A stretch of DNA of 26,414 nucleotides, taken from positions 1 through 26,414 of the forward strand of contig CAYZPW010000043.1 in assembly GCA_964480475.1 (NCBI GenBank), read 5' to 3'. The notes below the pieces were generated by a model. It saw nothing but the letters and a program-made list of their open reading frames with translations. It ran no database searches and was not told the origin of the DNA. The position numbers and the translations under genes are program-made. Shown one piece after another: positions 1-7,988 of the stretch. Within the stretch, counting starts at the first letter, position 1. Each line of letters starts with the position of its first letter. The DNA comes from CAYZPW01 sp964480475. Its GTDB lineage: Bacteria > B130-G9.

Positions 1-833
1 TCGATTCGGAATGTGTTAGCCAACTTCTGACCTTCGGGGCAAATCGCCTGAGCATTGGCGTGCAGAGCTTCAACGAGCGCACGTTAAGGGTACTGGGCCG
101 CATCCATTCGCCGGAGGACGCGCAGAACTGCGTCCTACAGGCGCGAGCCGCCGGGGGCTGGAGCATCAATCTAGACCTGATTTACGGCACGCCAGGCGAG
201 TCCCTTGAAGAGCTGATGGCAACGGTGGAGCAGGCGGTGTCGCTTGGTCCCGAGCACATCTCCGTCTATGGACTCTCGATCCCAGTCGGCACGCCGCTAT
301 ACAATTCGGTCCAGAATGGCGAGCTAAGTCCCGTTCCCGACGATGTTCAGCGCACGATGTATGAGGCGGTTCGAGAACGACTTAAGGCCGCAGGTTACAT
401 TCAATACGAGGTTTCGAGCTGGGCGCGGCCGGGCTTTGAGTGCAGGCACAACCTGAACTACTGGCGAGGCGGCGAGTACCTTGGCCTGGGCTGTGCAGCC
501 AGCTCATTCGTTGACTGCGTCCGACGCAAGAATACCGACGACCATCTCGAATACGTGAGGCTGCTGGGCTGCAAGAGAAGCCCCGTCAGCGAGCAGGAAA
601 CCTTGACCCGGAAACAGCGGATAGACGAGGCGATAATGCTGGGTCTGCGGATGCGCGAGGGCATTTGTCTTGACGGGCTCGCCGAGCGGGAGGGCTACGA
701 CCTCACGTCCGCACGAGCCGGGCAAATCGAGAGGCTGCTGAACGCCGGCCTCATCGAGATCGAGAACGGCTGGCTGCAGCTAACCGACGAGGGCGTTCTC
801 GTTGCGGACGAGGTTATCGTCTGGCTCGTGTGA
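1..833 (+). CDS. hemW: HemW-like radical SAM protein, 3' part
   Basis: This is the C-terminal part of a HemW protein, the haem chaperone long annotated as oxygen-independent coproporphyrinogen III oxidase-like. The frame is open to the left edge (first full codon at base 3), so the start and the radical-SAM CxxxCxxC cluster lie outside the window. Visible family signatures are SIGVQSF near the left edge, LGRIHS, NLDLIYGTPGES, YEVSSWARPG, CRHNLNYWRGGEYLG and GCAAS, followed by a winged-helix-like C-terminal HemW domain ending ELTDEGVLVAD-style (here LQLTDEGVLVADEVI). HemW binds haem and an iron-sulfur cluster and hands haem to respiratory proteins in the cytoplasm. The gene ends 15 bp before the convergent malic enzyme stop, and I see no T-tailed hairpin between them. 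The family assignment is firm; HemW rather than true HemN rests on the length and the NYW..GEYLG region. Confidence 0.93.
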   Translation, partial: DSECVSQLLTFGANRLSIGVQSFNERTLRVLGRIHSPEDAQNCVLQARAAGGWSINLDLIYGTPGESLEELMATVEQAVSLGPEHISVYGLSIPVGTPLYNSVQNGELSPVPDDVQRTMYEAVRERLKAAGYIQYEVSSWARPGFECRHNLNYWRGGEYLGLGCAASSFVDCVRRKNTDDHLEYVRLLGCKRSPVSEQETLTRKQRIDEAIMLGLRMREGICLDGLAEREGYDLTSARAGQIERLLNAGLIEIENGWLQLTDEGVLVADEVIVWLV

Positions 834-848
834 GCTCATTCAGCTGTT

Positions 849-2165
849 TCAACCTGTAAACGGATGATCTTTAACGTATCGCTCGAAGAACGCGTAGCGC
901 TTCTCGAGAACATCACGCAGATAGGCCGTGTAGCGATAAACCCAGTCGGGATCGACGTCGATCTGGGCAACGCCTGAATCAATCGCCGCCCGAGCCACCG
1001 CCCGCGCCTCACTCGGCATTGCGCGTGGGTCAATGGGGCTAGTTATGACGTAGTCCTCGCGAAGCTCCGAGTCGCTCACGAGAGATGCTAGTGCGTCGGC
1101 CGCCGCGATGAACATCGCCTCGTTCATGTCGCTCGCCCTGGCCGAAAGCGCGCCTCGGAAAAGACCAGGGAAGCCCAAGACGTTGTTGATCTGGTTCGGA
1201 TAGTCCGAGCGGCCCGTCGCGATGATCCGCGCGCCTGCCTCCTTCGCCTCTTCGGGCATTATCTCCGGCTCCGGATTGGCCATCGCAAAGACTATCGCCT
1301 CCTTCCCCATCGAGCGCACCATCTCGCCGCTAACCTGCTTGGCGACCGATAGACCCAGGAAAACGTCGGCGCCTCTCATTGCATCGGCAAGCGTGCCCTT
1401 CACCATTTCGAGATTGGTTCGCTCGGCAATCGCCTCTTTGTAAGGGTTCATCCCGACCGAGCGGTCTCTGTAAATCGTGCCTTTCGTGTCACACAGGATG
1501 ACGTGCTCCGCGCCAGCGCGCATCAAGAGATCAGTTACGGCGATGCCGCTCGCCCCAGCGCCATTGACGGTGATCTTAACGTCCTCAAGCCGCTTGCCAA
1601 CGATCTTCAGCGCGTTGATCAGGCCGCTCAGGACGACGACGGCAGTGCCGTGTTGGTCGTCGTGGAACACGGGGATCGAAAGCTCCTCGCGCAGCCTCTT
1701 AAGAATGTCGAAGCAACGAGGCGCTGAGATGTCCTCCAGGTTGATGCCGCCGACGCAAGGCTCGAGCATCTGGGCAAACTCGACGATCTTGTCAGTGTCC
1801 TTTGTGGCGATGCAGAGCGGAAAAGCGTCAACTCCCGCCAGCATCTTGAAGAGGACCGATTTGCCTTCCATCACGGGCAGGCCCGCCGAAGGCCCGATAT
1901 CGCCCAGGCCCAAGACCGCTGTCCCGTCCGTCAGCACCACGATCGTGTTGTCCTTGGCCGTGTACTCATGGACCTTGTCGGGATCGCGCTTTATTGCCCG
2001 GCAGACATCCGCCACGCCCGGCGTGTATGCAAGCGTCAGGTCCTTGGCGTCGCGCACCGGGACCTTGCTCATTATCTCGAACTTACCGGCCCCGCCAAAG
2101 TTATTTCGATGATACTCAAGGACCTCGGCGGTGGTGTATCTGACAAGTCCCATCGATCTGGGCAT
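849..2165 (-). CDS. Malic enzyme (oxaloacetate-decarboxylating malate dehydrogenase), short form
   Basis: This 438-residue cytoplasmic enzyme would oxidise and decarboxylate malate to pyruvate with NAD(P), supplying pyruvate and reducing power. The length fits the short bacterial/archaeal malic enzymes that lack the C-terminal phosphotransacetylase domain of MaeB. Visible motifs are LAYTPGVADVC near residue 45, LGLGDIGPSAGLPVMEGK near 85, the metal and substrate region SIPVFHDDQHGTA near 165, the Rossmann GAGASGIAV near 205 followed by ILCDTKG, and FAMANPEPEI near 300. The Asp after the second beta strand hints at NAD preference, which is inference. A GAGGAG ribosome binding site about 8 bp upstream of the ATG at 2165 supports the start. 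It converges on hemW with 15 bp between stops and is separated by 154 bp from the downstream end of the first beta-helix gene. Confidence 0.95.
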   Translation of the reverse strand: MPRSMGLVRYTTAEVLEYHRNNFGGAGKFEIMSKVPVRDAKDLTLAYTPGVADVCRAIKRDPDKVHEYTAKDNTIVVLTDGTAVLGLGDIGPSAGLPVMEGKSVLFKMLAGVDAFPLCIATKDTDKIVEFAQMLEPCVGGINLEDISAPRCFDILKRLREELSIPVFHDDQHGTAVVVLSGLINALKIVGKRLEDVKITVNGAGASGIAVTDLLMRAGAEHVILCDTKGTIYRDRSVGMNPYKEAIAERTNLEMVKGTLADAMRGADVFLGLSVAKQVSGEMVRSMGKEAIVFAMANPEPEIMPEEAKEAGARIIATGRSDYPNQINNVLGFPGLFRGALSARASDMNEAMFIAAADALASLVSDSELREDYVITSPIDPRAMPSEARAVARAAIDSGVAQIDVDPDWVYRYTAYLRDVLEKRYAFFERYVKDHPFTG

Positions 2166-2319
2166 CTAAGACTCTCCTCGCGTATGTCAACGGTTTGGAA
2201 TCAATCGGATGCGAGAATATCAGGCAAGTTGCGAAACGCAAAGCGCTGGCCGCCAAGTGGTTTCCGCAACACAGAAACAGGGAATGGCGTCGATCAACCG
2301 CTAGGTCTAATGGCACTCT

Positions 2320-4074
2320 TTAAGGCCAGAGCTCCTCTACCACGGCAAAGCTGAAAAAAGCAGGATTCCCGATCGGTTCAGTGAGTTGAGGCCGGCAGAA
2401 GGCGATGAAGAACACATACTCACCCGCGGCCCAATCGTCAGAGATCTCATATCTTATCAGCACCTGTGGCTCAAAGGAAAAGTCATGTTCCAACGTGAGG
2501 TTAGAAATCCACGCCGAGAGCTCGCCACAGAGGCCCTGAGAAGTGAAACAAACGACTTCGCCGCCCGGCTTGATGAATCCTGCATAGACGTCAGCAAACG
2601 TGTCTGGGCCCTCGTTGCTGGCCGCGACGATGGCTCCAAAAAGCTCTCCGCGCACGTAGATGTCGCTGGCAGGCCAGGCGTAGATGCGAGGCATGGCCAC
2701 CGGAACGTGATAGCCCATATCGACAGTCCCTACATCCGCGCTGTTGTCGGTCCGCGTCGAATAAAGGTGCATTCCCAGCTCCTGCGCTTCGGCGCTGCCA
2801 GCGTCCACACAGGGACTGTCGGACGACTGTCCAGCGGCGGTCTGGCTAAGCAAGTAGTCACAGCCACCGCCTTGCACAAAAAGCGGGTCCTCCGAGATGT
2901 TGCCCGGGCCTTCCTTCAGCTGGTCCTGAACGTTCGAGTACGAGACGGTGGCCAGAACCAGCTCGTTATCGCGGTTGCCCCACAATACGCAATCTACTAT
3001 AGTGGCATTCACACCAAATGCGCAGCAGATGCCGTCACCCTCGACGCCCGCCCGGTTGTCCGCAACGGTTGTGCATAGAATCTCGGGCAGCGCACATGAT
3101 AGCTGTATCCCACCGCCAAAGTGGGCGGTCTGATTCCCCGCTATAAGGCAGTTGTTGACAACGGGTGAGCTCTCATAGAGTAGTATTCCGCCGCCATCGT
3201 GCTGCGCCGTGTTCCGGAGCACTAGGCAGTCCTCAACGAGCGCGTTCTCGATGTAGCTGAGATAGAGGCCGCCTCCGTCGTAGGCAACGTTGCCCGTCAT
3301 CTCGCACCGTCTAATGACCATCGACTCCGCGCAGTAGGAGTGCACCGCGCCGCCCATGCTTGCCTGGTTATTAGTGAAGGTGCACCCCTCGATGAGGCCC
3401 TCGCCCATGAAGACCTCAATCGCACCTCCGTCTTCGCCCGCCTCATTAGAATCGAAAACGCAGTTGATTACGGTTACATCAACACATGCGATCGCGCCGC
3501 CGTAGGCCTTTGAATTGTTCGCGATGAAGGTGGAGTTCATGACTACCGGATGGCAGTTGTCAGAGATGCCGCTTATCGCTGCGCCGCTGCCGCCAGCCCT
3601 GACAACACGATTTGTGACAAAGGTGCAGCGCTCGATGATCGGCGAGGAGCAGATGGCCATTATGCCAGCGCCGTCCCCCTCGGTCTTACCGTTCATGATC
3701 ACAACGTCAGAGATCGTAACTTCCCGGGCGATGATACAATAAATGACTCTATCAATGCCTTGCGCATCAAGGATCGTCTTGAAATCACTGCCAGCCCCCT
3801 TAAGCGAGACGTAGTCCCGCATCACCAACGCGTATGACTCGCCGGTCAGCGGCGAATAGGTTCCCTCCGCAATGCAGATCGTGATCGGATTCGAGGCCGA
3901 GGCCAAGCCCTGAACACTATCGAGCGCGTGCGTAATCGTTTTCCAAGCATCCTGGGCGGAGCTACCGGAATTGGAATCGCTGCCCCCATTGACATCGACA
4001 TAATAGTTGTCGGCCCACACCAGACAGAACGTTGATAAAACCAGGGTCAGAAGAATCAGCGCATACTTGAGCAT
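2320..4074 (-). CDS. Secreted right-handed beta-helix protein, DUF1565 type, with C-terminal accessory domain
   Basis: This is a 584-residue exported protein of unknown substrate. I place the start at the ATG at 4074, not at an upstream in-frame ATG, because GGAGG lies 7 bp before it and a signal peptide follows (MLKYALILLTLVLSTFCLVWA, cleavage likely before DNYY). The mature start YYVDVNGGSDSNSG is the DUF1565-type opening of the first helix coils. Residues of about 120-360 are degenerate 22-26-residue coils with C-T-F-x-x-N and GGAI / GGGI motifs, typical of pectate-lyase-like or polymorphic outer-membrane-style beta helices. The segment ending DAGSAE..DVGTVDMGYH matches choice-of-anchor Q-like proteins. 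The last 120 or so residues form a separate beta-rich domain that is homologous to the N-terminal domain of the next beta-helix protein. No catalytic residues are recognisable, so a structural, adhesive or carbohydrate-binding role is inference. Confidence 0.88.
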   Translation of the reverse strand: MLKYALILLTLVLSTFCLVWADNYYVDVNGGSDSNSGSSAQDAWKTITHALDSVQGLASASNPITICIAEGTYSPLTGESYALVMRDYVSLKGAGSDFKTILDAQGIDRVIYCIIAREVTISDVVIMNGKTEGDGAGIMAICSSPIIERCTFVTNRVVRAGGSGAAISGISDNCHPVVMNSTFIANNSKAYGGAIACVDVTVINCVFDSNEAGEDGGAIEVFMGEGLIEGCTFTNNQASMGGAVHSYCAESMVIRRCEMTGNVAYDGGGLYLSYIENALVEDCLVLRNTAQHDGGGILLYESSPVVNNCLIAGNQTAHFGGGIQLSCALPEILCTTVADNRAGVEGDGICCAFGVNATIVDCVLWGNRDNELVLATVSYSNVQDQLKEGPGNISEDPLFVQGGGCDYLLSQTAAGQSSDSPCVDAGSAEAQELGMHLYSTRTDNSADVGTVDMGYHVPVAMPRIYAWPASDIYVRGELFGAIVAASNEGPDTFADVYAGFIKPGGEVVCFTSQGLCGELSAWISNLTLEHDFSFEPQVLIRYEISDDWAAGEYVFFIAFCRPQLTEPIGNPAFFSFAVVEELWP

Positions 4075-4500
4075 AGAAATGCCTCCATTTTGCGGCCAGG
4101 CGGAAGACAACGTAATAATACGGCAGCCACCAACGAAGTTTCGACCCCAATCTGGGAGGAGTTTCCCCATTGGGGAAACGGGAGAAAAGGAGAAAAGGGA
4201 AAAAAGGAGAAAAGGGACTGGTCTGCCCCACTGTAAAGGCTCCAAATCCCCCCTCATGAATGCGGGACCGCCTGTCGCGCACGCCTTCTGCCACACAGAC
4301 GTATTCCACTTCGCAAGGGTCCTGAACATGGCTATGCAGGAACTAACTCAAGGATGTGAACCTCGGATTTGGGGAAACTGCTGCAATCTGGGACGCGAAT
4401 AATCAGATGGAGGCGATTGACTTTGTCCCTTGACCCGTCTGAAACGCGATTGTTGTTGGGAACGGGCCTTTATTCTGATTATTCACGCAGTCAAACCCTC
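4075..4500. other. Intergenic region between the two beta-helix genes
   Basis: This 426-bp gap holds the upstream region of the minus-strand gene starting at 4074: a GGAGG site, a possible -10 box TATTAT (plus-strand 4115-4120) and, further upstream, the palindrome and purine tract listed separately. Bases 4217-4500 contain no open frame I would accept and no recognisable hairpin terminator for the beta-helix gene that ends at 4501. Confidence 0.6.
4157..4216 (-). repeat. Palindrome plus purine-rich tract, copy 1
   Basis: A perfect 19-bp palindrome, GTTTCCCCATTGGGGAAAC (9-bp arms around one base), occupies 4161-4179. It is followed on the plus strand by an uninterrupted purine tract of GGGAGAAAAGG-like units to about 4216. 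Bases 4157-4191 are identical to 6308-6342. Read in the direction of the gene starting at 4074, the pyrimidine tract comes first, then the palindrome, then the likely promoter. The near end of the palindrome is 87 bp from the ATG. Confidence 0.8.
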
Positions 4501-6009
4501 CTAAGGTACGAGGTAATGGTAGCCCATATCCACCGTGCCGGTGTCGGGCGTGCCGTCTGCCTGGGTTGTCCGGCCCGAAAGGCCGGCATCTTCAGCTGAC
4601 TTGCTCCCGGCGTCTATGCAGGGGCTGTCCGCGGCAAGGTAGTACTCCCCGAATGGCCCGGTCCTGAACTTGGGGTCCTCCGAGAGGTTACCCTCACCTT
4701 CGGGCACATCGTTCTCTACGTCACAGTAGGTCACTGTCGCCTCGTCCCACACGTTGCTCTCGTTGGCCCAGAAGATGCAGTCCGTGATTGTCGGCAACGG
4801 CCCGTATTGCCAGCGGCAAAGGATTCCACCACCGGCCGAAGTAGCTGAGTTCTGACTGACGGTGCAGTTGTCAATTGTAGCCCGCGAATCCTCACACCAG
4901 AGGGCGCCACCAGTATCGCCCGCTGAGTTGCCAGTGATCGTGCAGTTCCGGATAGCAGGTGAGCCGCCAAACCAGCAAATCCCACCGCCCCACTGGGCCG
5001 AATTCTGCTCGATCGCGCAGTTCTCGATTATCGGCGAGGACTTCTCACAATAAAGGCCGCCACCAGTGTAGTTTGCCGAATTGGCGCTGATGGTGCAGTT
5101 CTCAATGGTCGGCGAGCCACAAAAGCAGAAGATTCCACCGCCCATGCCATATTCATTGACGTCGCAGTTGTTGCCTGTGACCGTGCAGTTCTGAATGATC
5201 GGCGAGGAACGGTTGCAGTTGATTCCGCCACCTTCCTCCGCATGACCATTCCTGATCGTGAAACCATCAATTGTGGAGTCATCGGTGCCGATCACAACGT
5301 GGCCATGTCCGCCGCCGTCAATTATGGTCTCATTCAGCTCTATGTCCCGTTCCCAGTCCTGAGCAGAATACCCGCCATAAAGGTCAACAAAGGACTTCAT
5401 CTTGATATTATCTTCGTAGGTGCCCGCGGCGACGCGTATGGTCCTGCGATTTCCAGGCTCAGCAAGCATCTGTTCAAGGGCATAACCGATGCTCATCCAG
5501 GGATTGTCCTTGCTCCCATCGCCAGTGAGGTCCGAGCCATAGGTGCTCACATAGAAGTCAGCGCCGGCAATCGTCTCAAAGCTGAACCAGGCAAATCTGA
5601 TGTCTCCAATGACGTCCGTGGTGTCCGGCTCGGTTACCGCGGCAAACCAGAAGTAGTCTCCAGGCGGGAAGTCATCGGCAAAGGTGTGATTGAAGACGCT
5701 GACATCTCCTGATGACCATCCCTGAGAGAGCCAGAAATGACTGAGATAGGGACGCCAGCTCTGATCCAGCCAGGGAAGGAAGAACAGCGGGGACCCGGCC
5801 CAATCAGGGCAACCAACCCCAAGATAGACATCAACTGTCGTTTCCTGTCCTGGGTTCTCCAGACTGGCCGTAACCTCCATCCGATCGCCAGCCCTGTAAA
5901 CATCCTGATTGGTGGAAACGAAGATGGGGATAAGCGGCTCCTGAGCCAAAGCGAGGGAAGCCATCCCCACCAGAACCAAACCAACCGCCAAAACCATCAA
6001 CCTCTTCAT
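4501..6009 (-). CDS. Secreted right-handed beta-helix protein with N-terminal accessory domain
   Basis: This 502-residue exported protein has a clear signal peptide (MKRLMVLAVGLVLVGMASLALA, cleavage before QEPL) and an AAGGAGGAG ribosome binding site directly upstream. Residues of about 25-150 form a beta-rich domain with DVYRAGDRMEV, DVYLGV and GDYFWFAAV..IGD...FSFE, homologous to the C-terminal domain of the protein encoded at 2320-4074. A DUF1565-like opening follows (DFYVSTYGSDLTGDG, near residue 150). The beta helix of about 250-400 has at least five coils of roughly 25-30 residues with the pattern SPxIxNCTIxxNSAxxxGGGIxC. The C terminus ends in DAGSK...DTGTVDMGYHYLVP. It is probably surface-exposed or periplasmic; no substrate can be inferred. 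It lies 33 bp downstream of the 59-residue peptide gene and is probably co-transcribed with it. Confidence 0.9.
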   Translation of the reverse strand: MKRLMVLAVGLVLVGMASLALAQEPLIPIFVSTNQDVYRAGDRMEVTASLENPGQETTVDVYLGVGCPDWAGSPLFFLPWLDQSWRPYLSHFWLSQGWSSGDVSVFNHTFADDFPPGDYFWFAAVTEPDTTDVIGDIRFAWFSFETIAGADFYVSTYGSDLTGDGSKDNPWMSIGYALEQMLAEPGNRRTIRVAAGTYEDNIKMKSFVDLYGGYSAQDWERDIELNETIIDGGGHGHVVIGTDDSTIDGFTIRNGHAEEGGGINCNRSSPIIQNCTVTGNNCDVNEYGMGGGIFCFCGSPTIENCTISANSANYTGGGLYCEKSSPIIENCAIEQNSAQWGGGICWFGGSPAIRNCTITGNSAGDTGGALWCEDSRATIDNCTVSQNSATSAGGGILCRWQYGPLPTITDCIFWANESNVWDEATVTYCDVENDVPEGEGNLSEDPKFRTGPFGEYYLAADSPCIDAGSKSAEDAGLSGRTTQADGTPDTGTVDMGYHYLVP

Positions 6010-6042
6010 TTTCTCCTCCTTTTCTTGACTTTTTTTGGTTGG

Positions 6043-6222
6043 TTAAATCATCAAAGAACGGCTTACTCGCCCTTCTCTATTAGGAACAGCACCCATAATA
6101 AAGATGTCTGAGGTTGCTTTATTATTTGGAGGATAAGAAAAAACGGTATAGTACTCGGCGGTAAGGACAAGGCCAGAGGCCAGAAGAATCAGACCACGGC
6201 CAAGACGGGCGAATTCAGCCAT
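6043..6222 (-). CDS. Small single-span membrane peptide, 59 residues
   Basis: This short gene is supported by a strong GGAGGAG ribosome binding site 5 bp before the ATG at 6222 and by its position 33 bp upstream of the beta-helix gene starting at 6009. The product begins MAEFARLGRGLILLASGLVL and has one hydrophobic segment from about residue 7 to 21, then an aromatic stretch (EYYTVFSYPP) and a polar tail with the sequence IMGAVPNREGR. It could be a small inner-membrane protein or an uncleaved signal-anchor peptide that works with the beta-helix protein. I recognise no family. A possible promoter (TTGACA, 18 bp, TAGAGT on the minus strand) lies about 42 bp upstream, so this gene would be the first of a two-gene operon. 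Confidence 0.62.
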   Translation of the reverse strand: MAEFARLGRGLILLASGLVLTAEYYTVFSYPPNNKATSDIFIMGAVPNREGRVSRSLMI

Positions 6223-6263
6223 TTAATCTCCTCCACGTATCCGGGTAGAAAAGAGCCACGACA

Positions 6264-6293
6264 ACTCTATCCCAGACATGGGACAAATGTCAA
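6264..6293 (-). promoter_or_regulatory. Candidate sigma-70-type promoter for the small peptide and beta-helix operon
   Basis: On the minus strand TTGACA (plus-strand 6288-6293) is followed after 18 bp by TAGAGT (6264-6269). This would start transcription about 35 nt before the ATG at 6222. The -35 box is a perfect match and the -10 box matches 4 of 6. The repeated palindrome lies just upstream. Confidence 0.45.
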
Positions 6294-6307
6294 CCGTCAA
6301 TTCCTCA

Positions 6308-6366
6308 AGGAGTTTCCCCATTGGGGAAACGGGAGAAAAGGAAAAAAGGCGAAAGGGCGAAAGGGG
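6308..6366 (-). repeat. Palindrome plus purine-rich tract, copy 2
   Basis: This is the second copy of the element at 4157. The palindrome GTTTCCCCATTGGGGAAAC is at 6312-6330 and the plus-strand purine-rich tract runs to about 6366, with a few C bases. Its near end is 90 bp from the ATG at 6222, almost the same distance as in copy 1, and its orientation relative to the gene is the same. Confidence 0.8.
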
Positions 6367-6603
6367 AAGTCAGCAATACCCGACAAGGGTTCGGTCCGGT
6401 CCCTGAGGAATCCAAGACGGCTGATTGAAGGAGCTGCTTTCGGAGACCGATACATTCCAATCTGTAACCGTTATGAGTGCGGCGTCTGCGCCACGACTAG
6501 TCTAACTCACGATATTCCCTAGCCGCTGCTTCTTAGCCGATACTCGGGCGATTGACGGCCCTGTTTTGGGGAAGCTGATGGACAGAAGATCATCCCAGCT
6601 CAC
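6367..6603. other. Non-coding gap
   Basis: I see no gene, terminator or clear repeat in these 237 bp between the purine-rich tract and the stop codon of the beta-propeller gene. Confidence 0.5.
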
Positions 6604-7821
6604 CTATCGCCACAGGCAATAGAGGCGGCCATCCTTGGTTCCGACCAGTATCTTCCCGTCCGGCGTGAATGCGGCTTTTGTTGCGATCATCGAGCCGAGG
6701 TCCCTCGTCGCCACAATCTCGCCTGTCCCGACGTCAAGAGCGCAGAACAATCCGCTCCACGTGCCCACATAAAGCCTCTTGCCGTCCGGCGAGACCAGAG
6801 GCGAGGCCTCGATCGTATCGCCGCACTTCCGCGACCAGATGACGCTTCCATCCGTGGCCGAGACGGCATACACGAACCCATCGAGGGTCGATATGAAGAT
6901 GCGGTCGCCGACGAGCTGCGGCGTCGATCTGACAAAGCCCTTGAGCTGCGCCTCGAACAGCAATTGCCGAGCGGCGATCGAGATCGAGAGCAGTCTGCCA
7001 TCCCAGCATGCGACGAGCAGCCTGCCGTTCCATACGATAGGCGTCGAACGGACTGCACTCTTTGCATCAAGCGACCACTTGAGCTCGCCCGACGCGAGCT
7101 CCAGAGCCAGAATCTCCCCTGAATCGAGCCCGACGAATACGAACTCCCCATCACTCGCCGGGGAAGACCTTATTAGGTGATCGTGCTGATAGGTCCAAAG
7201 CTCCGCGCCGAAGTCGGGCCTTAGCGCGAAGACGCGGCCCATTAGCGCGGTAAATATCAGCCGGTCGCCGACCACAAGAGGCGTTATCAAGACCTCGGAC
7301 TCGGCGTTGTAGCGATAGACCTGCCGCCCAGTCGCAGGGCCGAGCGCATAGAGGTAGTTGTCCTCCGAACCGCAGAACAGCCTATCCCTAGTCACCACGG
7401 GCGCGGCAACCCTGGCGCCCAACGTCTCGAAGCTCCAAATCGGCTCTCCATCAAGCGACAGGCAATAGACGAAGCCGCCCTCGCTGCCAAAATAGACCCT
7501 ATTCTGGCCGACCACAATGTCCGAGCAGATCATCCCGCCGCGCTGGTCAACCGCCCTCTTCAGGAACGGGTCCCGATACTGCCACTTGTGCTGCGTCTGG
7601 AACGACCAGGCATTCTCGAGCGGCTCATGGGGCCTTTGCTCCGCCGACCGCGCGGTCTGACTAGCTTGCCTGTCCGACCCAACCACCACCGGTGAGGCCT
7701 CCCGATGCCCGGACGCTGTATCCGCCAGTTTCTGCCACTCCGGATAAAGAACAACAAGGATGGCCGCGAACGCAGCTGCCAGCAAGACGAGCATAAACAT
7801 CGAGCCACGCATCTTCGCCAC
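6604..7821 (-). CDS. Membrane-anchored PQQ-type beta-propeller protein (BamB-like)
   Basis: This 405-residue protein has an N-terminal membrane anchor (MRGSMFMLVLLAAAFAAILVVL) and a linker of about 50 residues rich in Ala, Arg and Gln. Six to eight PQQ-like blades follow, with recurring motifs such as VYFGSEGGFVYCLSLDGEPIW, LFCGSEDNYLYALGPATG and LYVGTWSGLFCALDVGTGEI. The fold is the one found in BamB and quinoprotein-like scaffolds. I see no quinone-binding or catalytic residues, so a scaffolding or sensing role at the periplasmic membrane face is the likely one. The start is uncertain: the GTG at 7821 has AAGGGG about 6 bp upstream and is preferred, the ATG at 7812 is an alternative, and the in-frame ATG at 7896 lacks a good site. 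It diverges from the TonB-like gene across a gap of under 200 bp. Confidence 0.85.
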   Translation of the reverse strand: MAKMRGSMFMLVLLAAAFAAILVVLYPEWQKLADTASGHREASPVVVGSDRQASQTARSAEQRPHEPLENAWSFQTQHKWQYRDPFLKRAVDQRGGMICSDIVVGQNRVYFGSEGGFVYCLSLDGEPIWSFETLGARVAAPVVTRDRLFCGSEDNYLYALGPATGRQVYRYNAESEVLITPLVVGDRLIFTALMGRVFALRPDFGAELWTYQHDHLIRSSPASDGEFVFVGLDSGEILALELASGELKWSLDAKSAVRSTPIVWNGRLLVACWDGRLLSISIAARQLLFEAQLKGFVRSTPQLVGDRIFISTLDGFVYAVSATDGSVIWSRKCGDTIEASPLVSPDGKRLYVGTWSGLFCALDVGTGEIVATRDLGSMIATKAAFTPDGKILVGTKDGRLYCLWR

Positions 7822-7988
7822 TAAAAGCCCCTTTGCGTCATGGTTTTTCCACGTGCAGATAGCAGGAATAGTGCCCCGGCGAAGAACACCTTGCAAGGGC
7901 GCCTCGCGGACTGTAGTCTTACTTAAAGCTCGATGAGCTCTTAGATTTACACCTCAACTCGCAGCTGATGACCCGATAGGGGATTGAG

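Noticed and set aside
1477..2112. Long plus-strand frame antisense to the malic enzyme gene
   Set aside because: It is a shadow of a well-supported gene; the translation is Ser/Arg/Pro-rich without domains.
4157..4216. Palindrome at 4161 as an intrinsic terminator
   Set aside because: It is followed by purines, not T residues, on the plus strand, and on the minus strand it lies upstream of a gene start.
4075..4329. N-terminal extension of the first beta-helix protein to an upstream ATG at 4329
   Set aside because: The extension runs through the palindrome and purine tract, has no ribosome binding site and would bury a perfect signal peptide; GGAGG fits the ATG at 4074.
6500..6560. Second attC candidate beginning GTCTAAC at 6502
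   Set aside because: No GTTRRRY box and no matching stem were found within 150 bp downstream.
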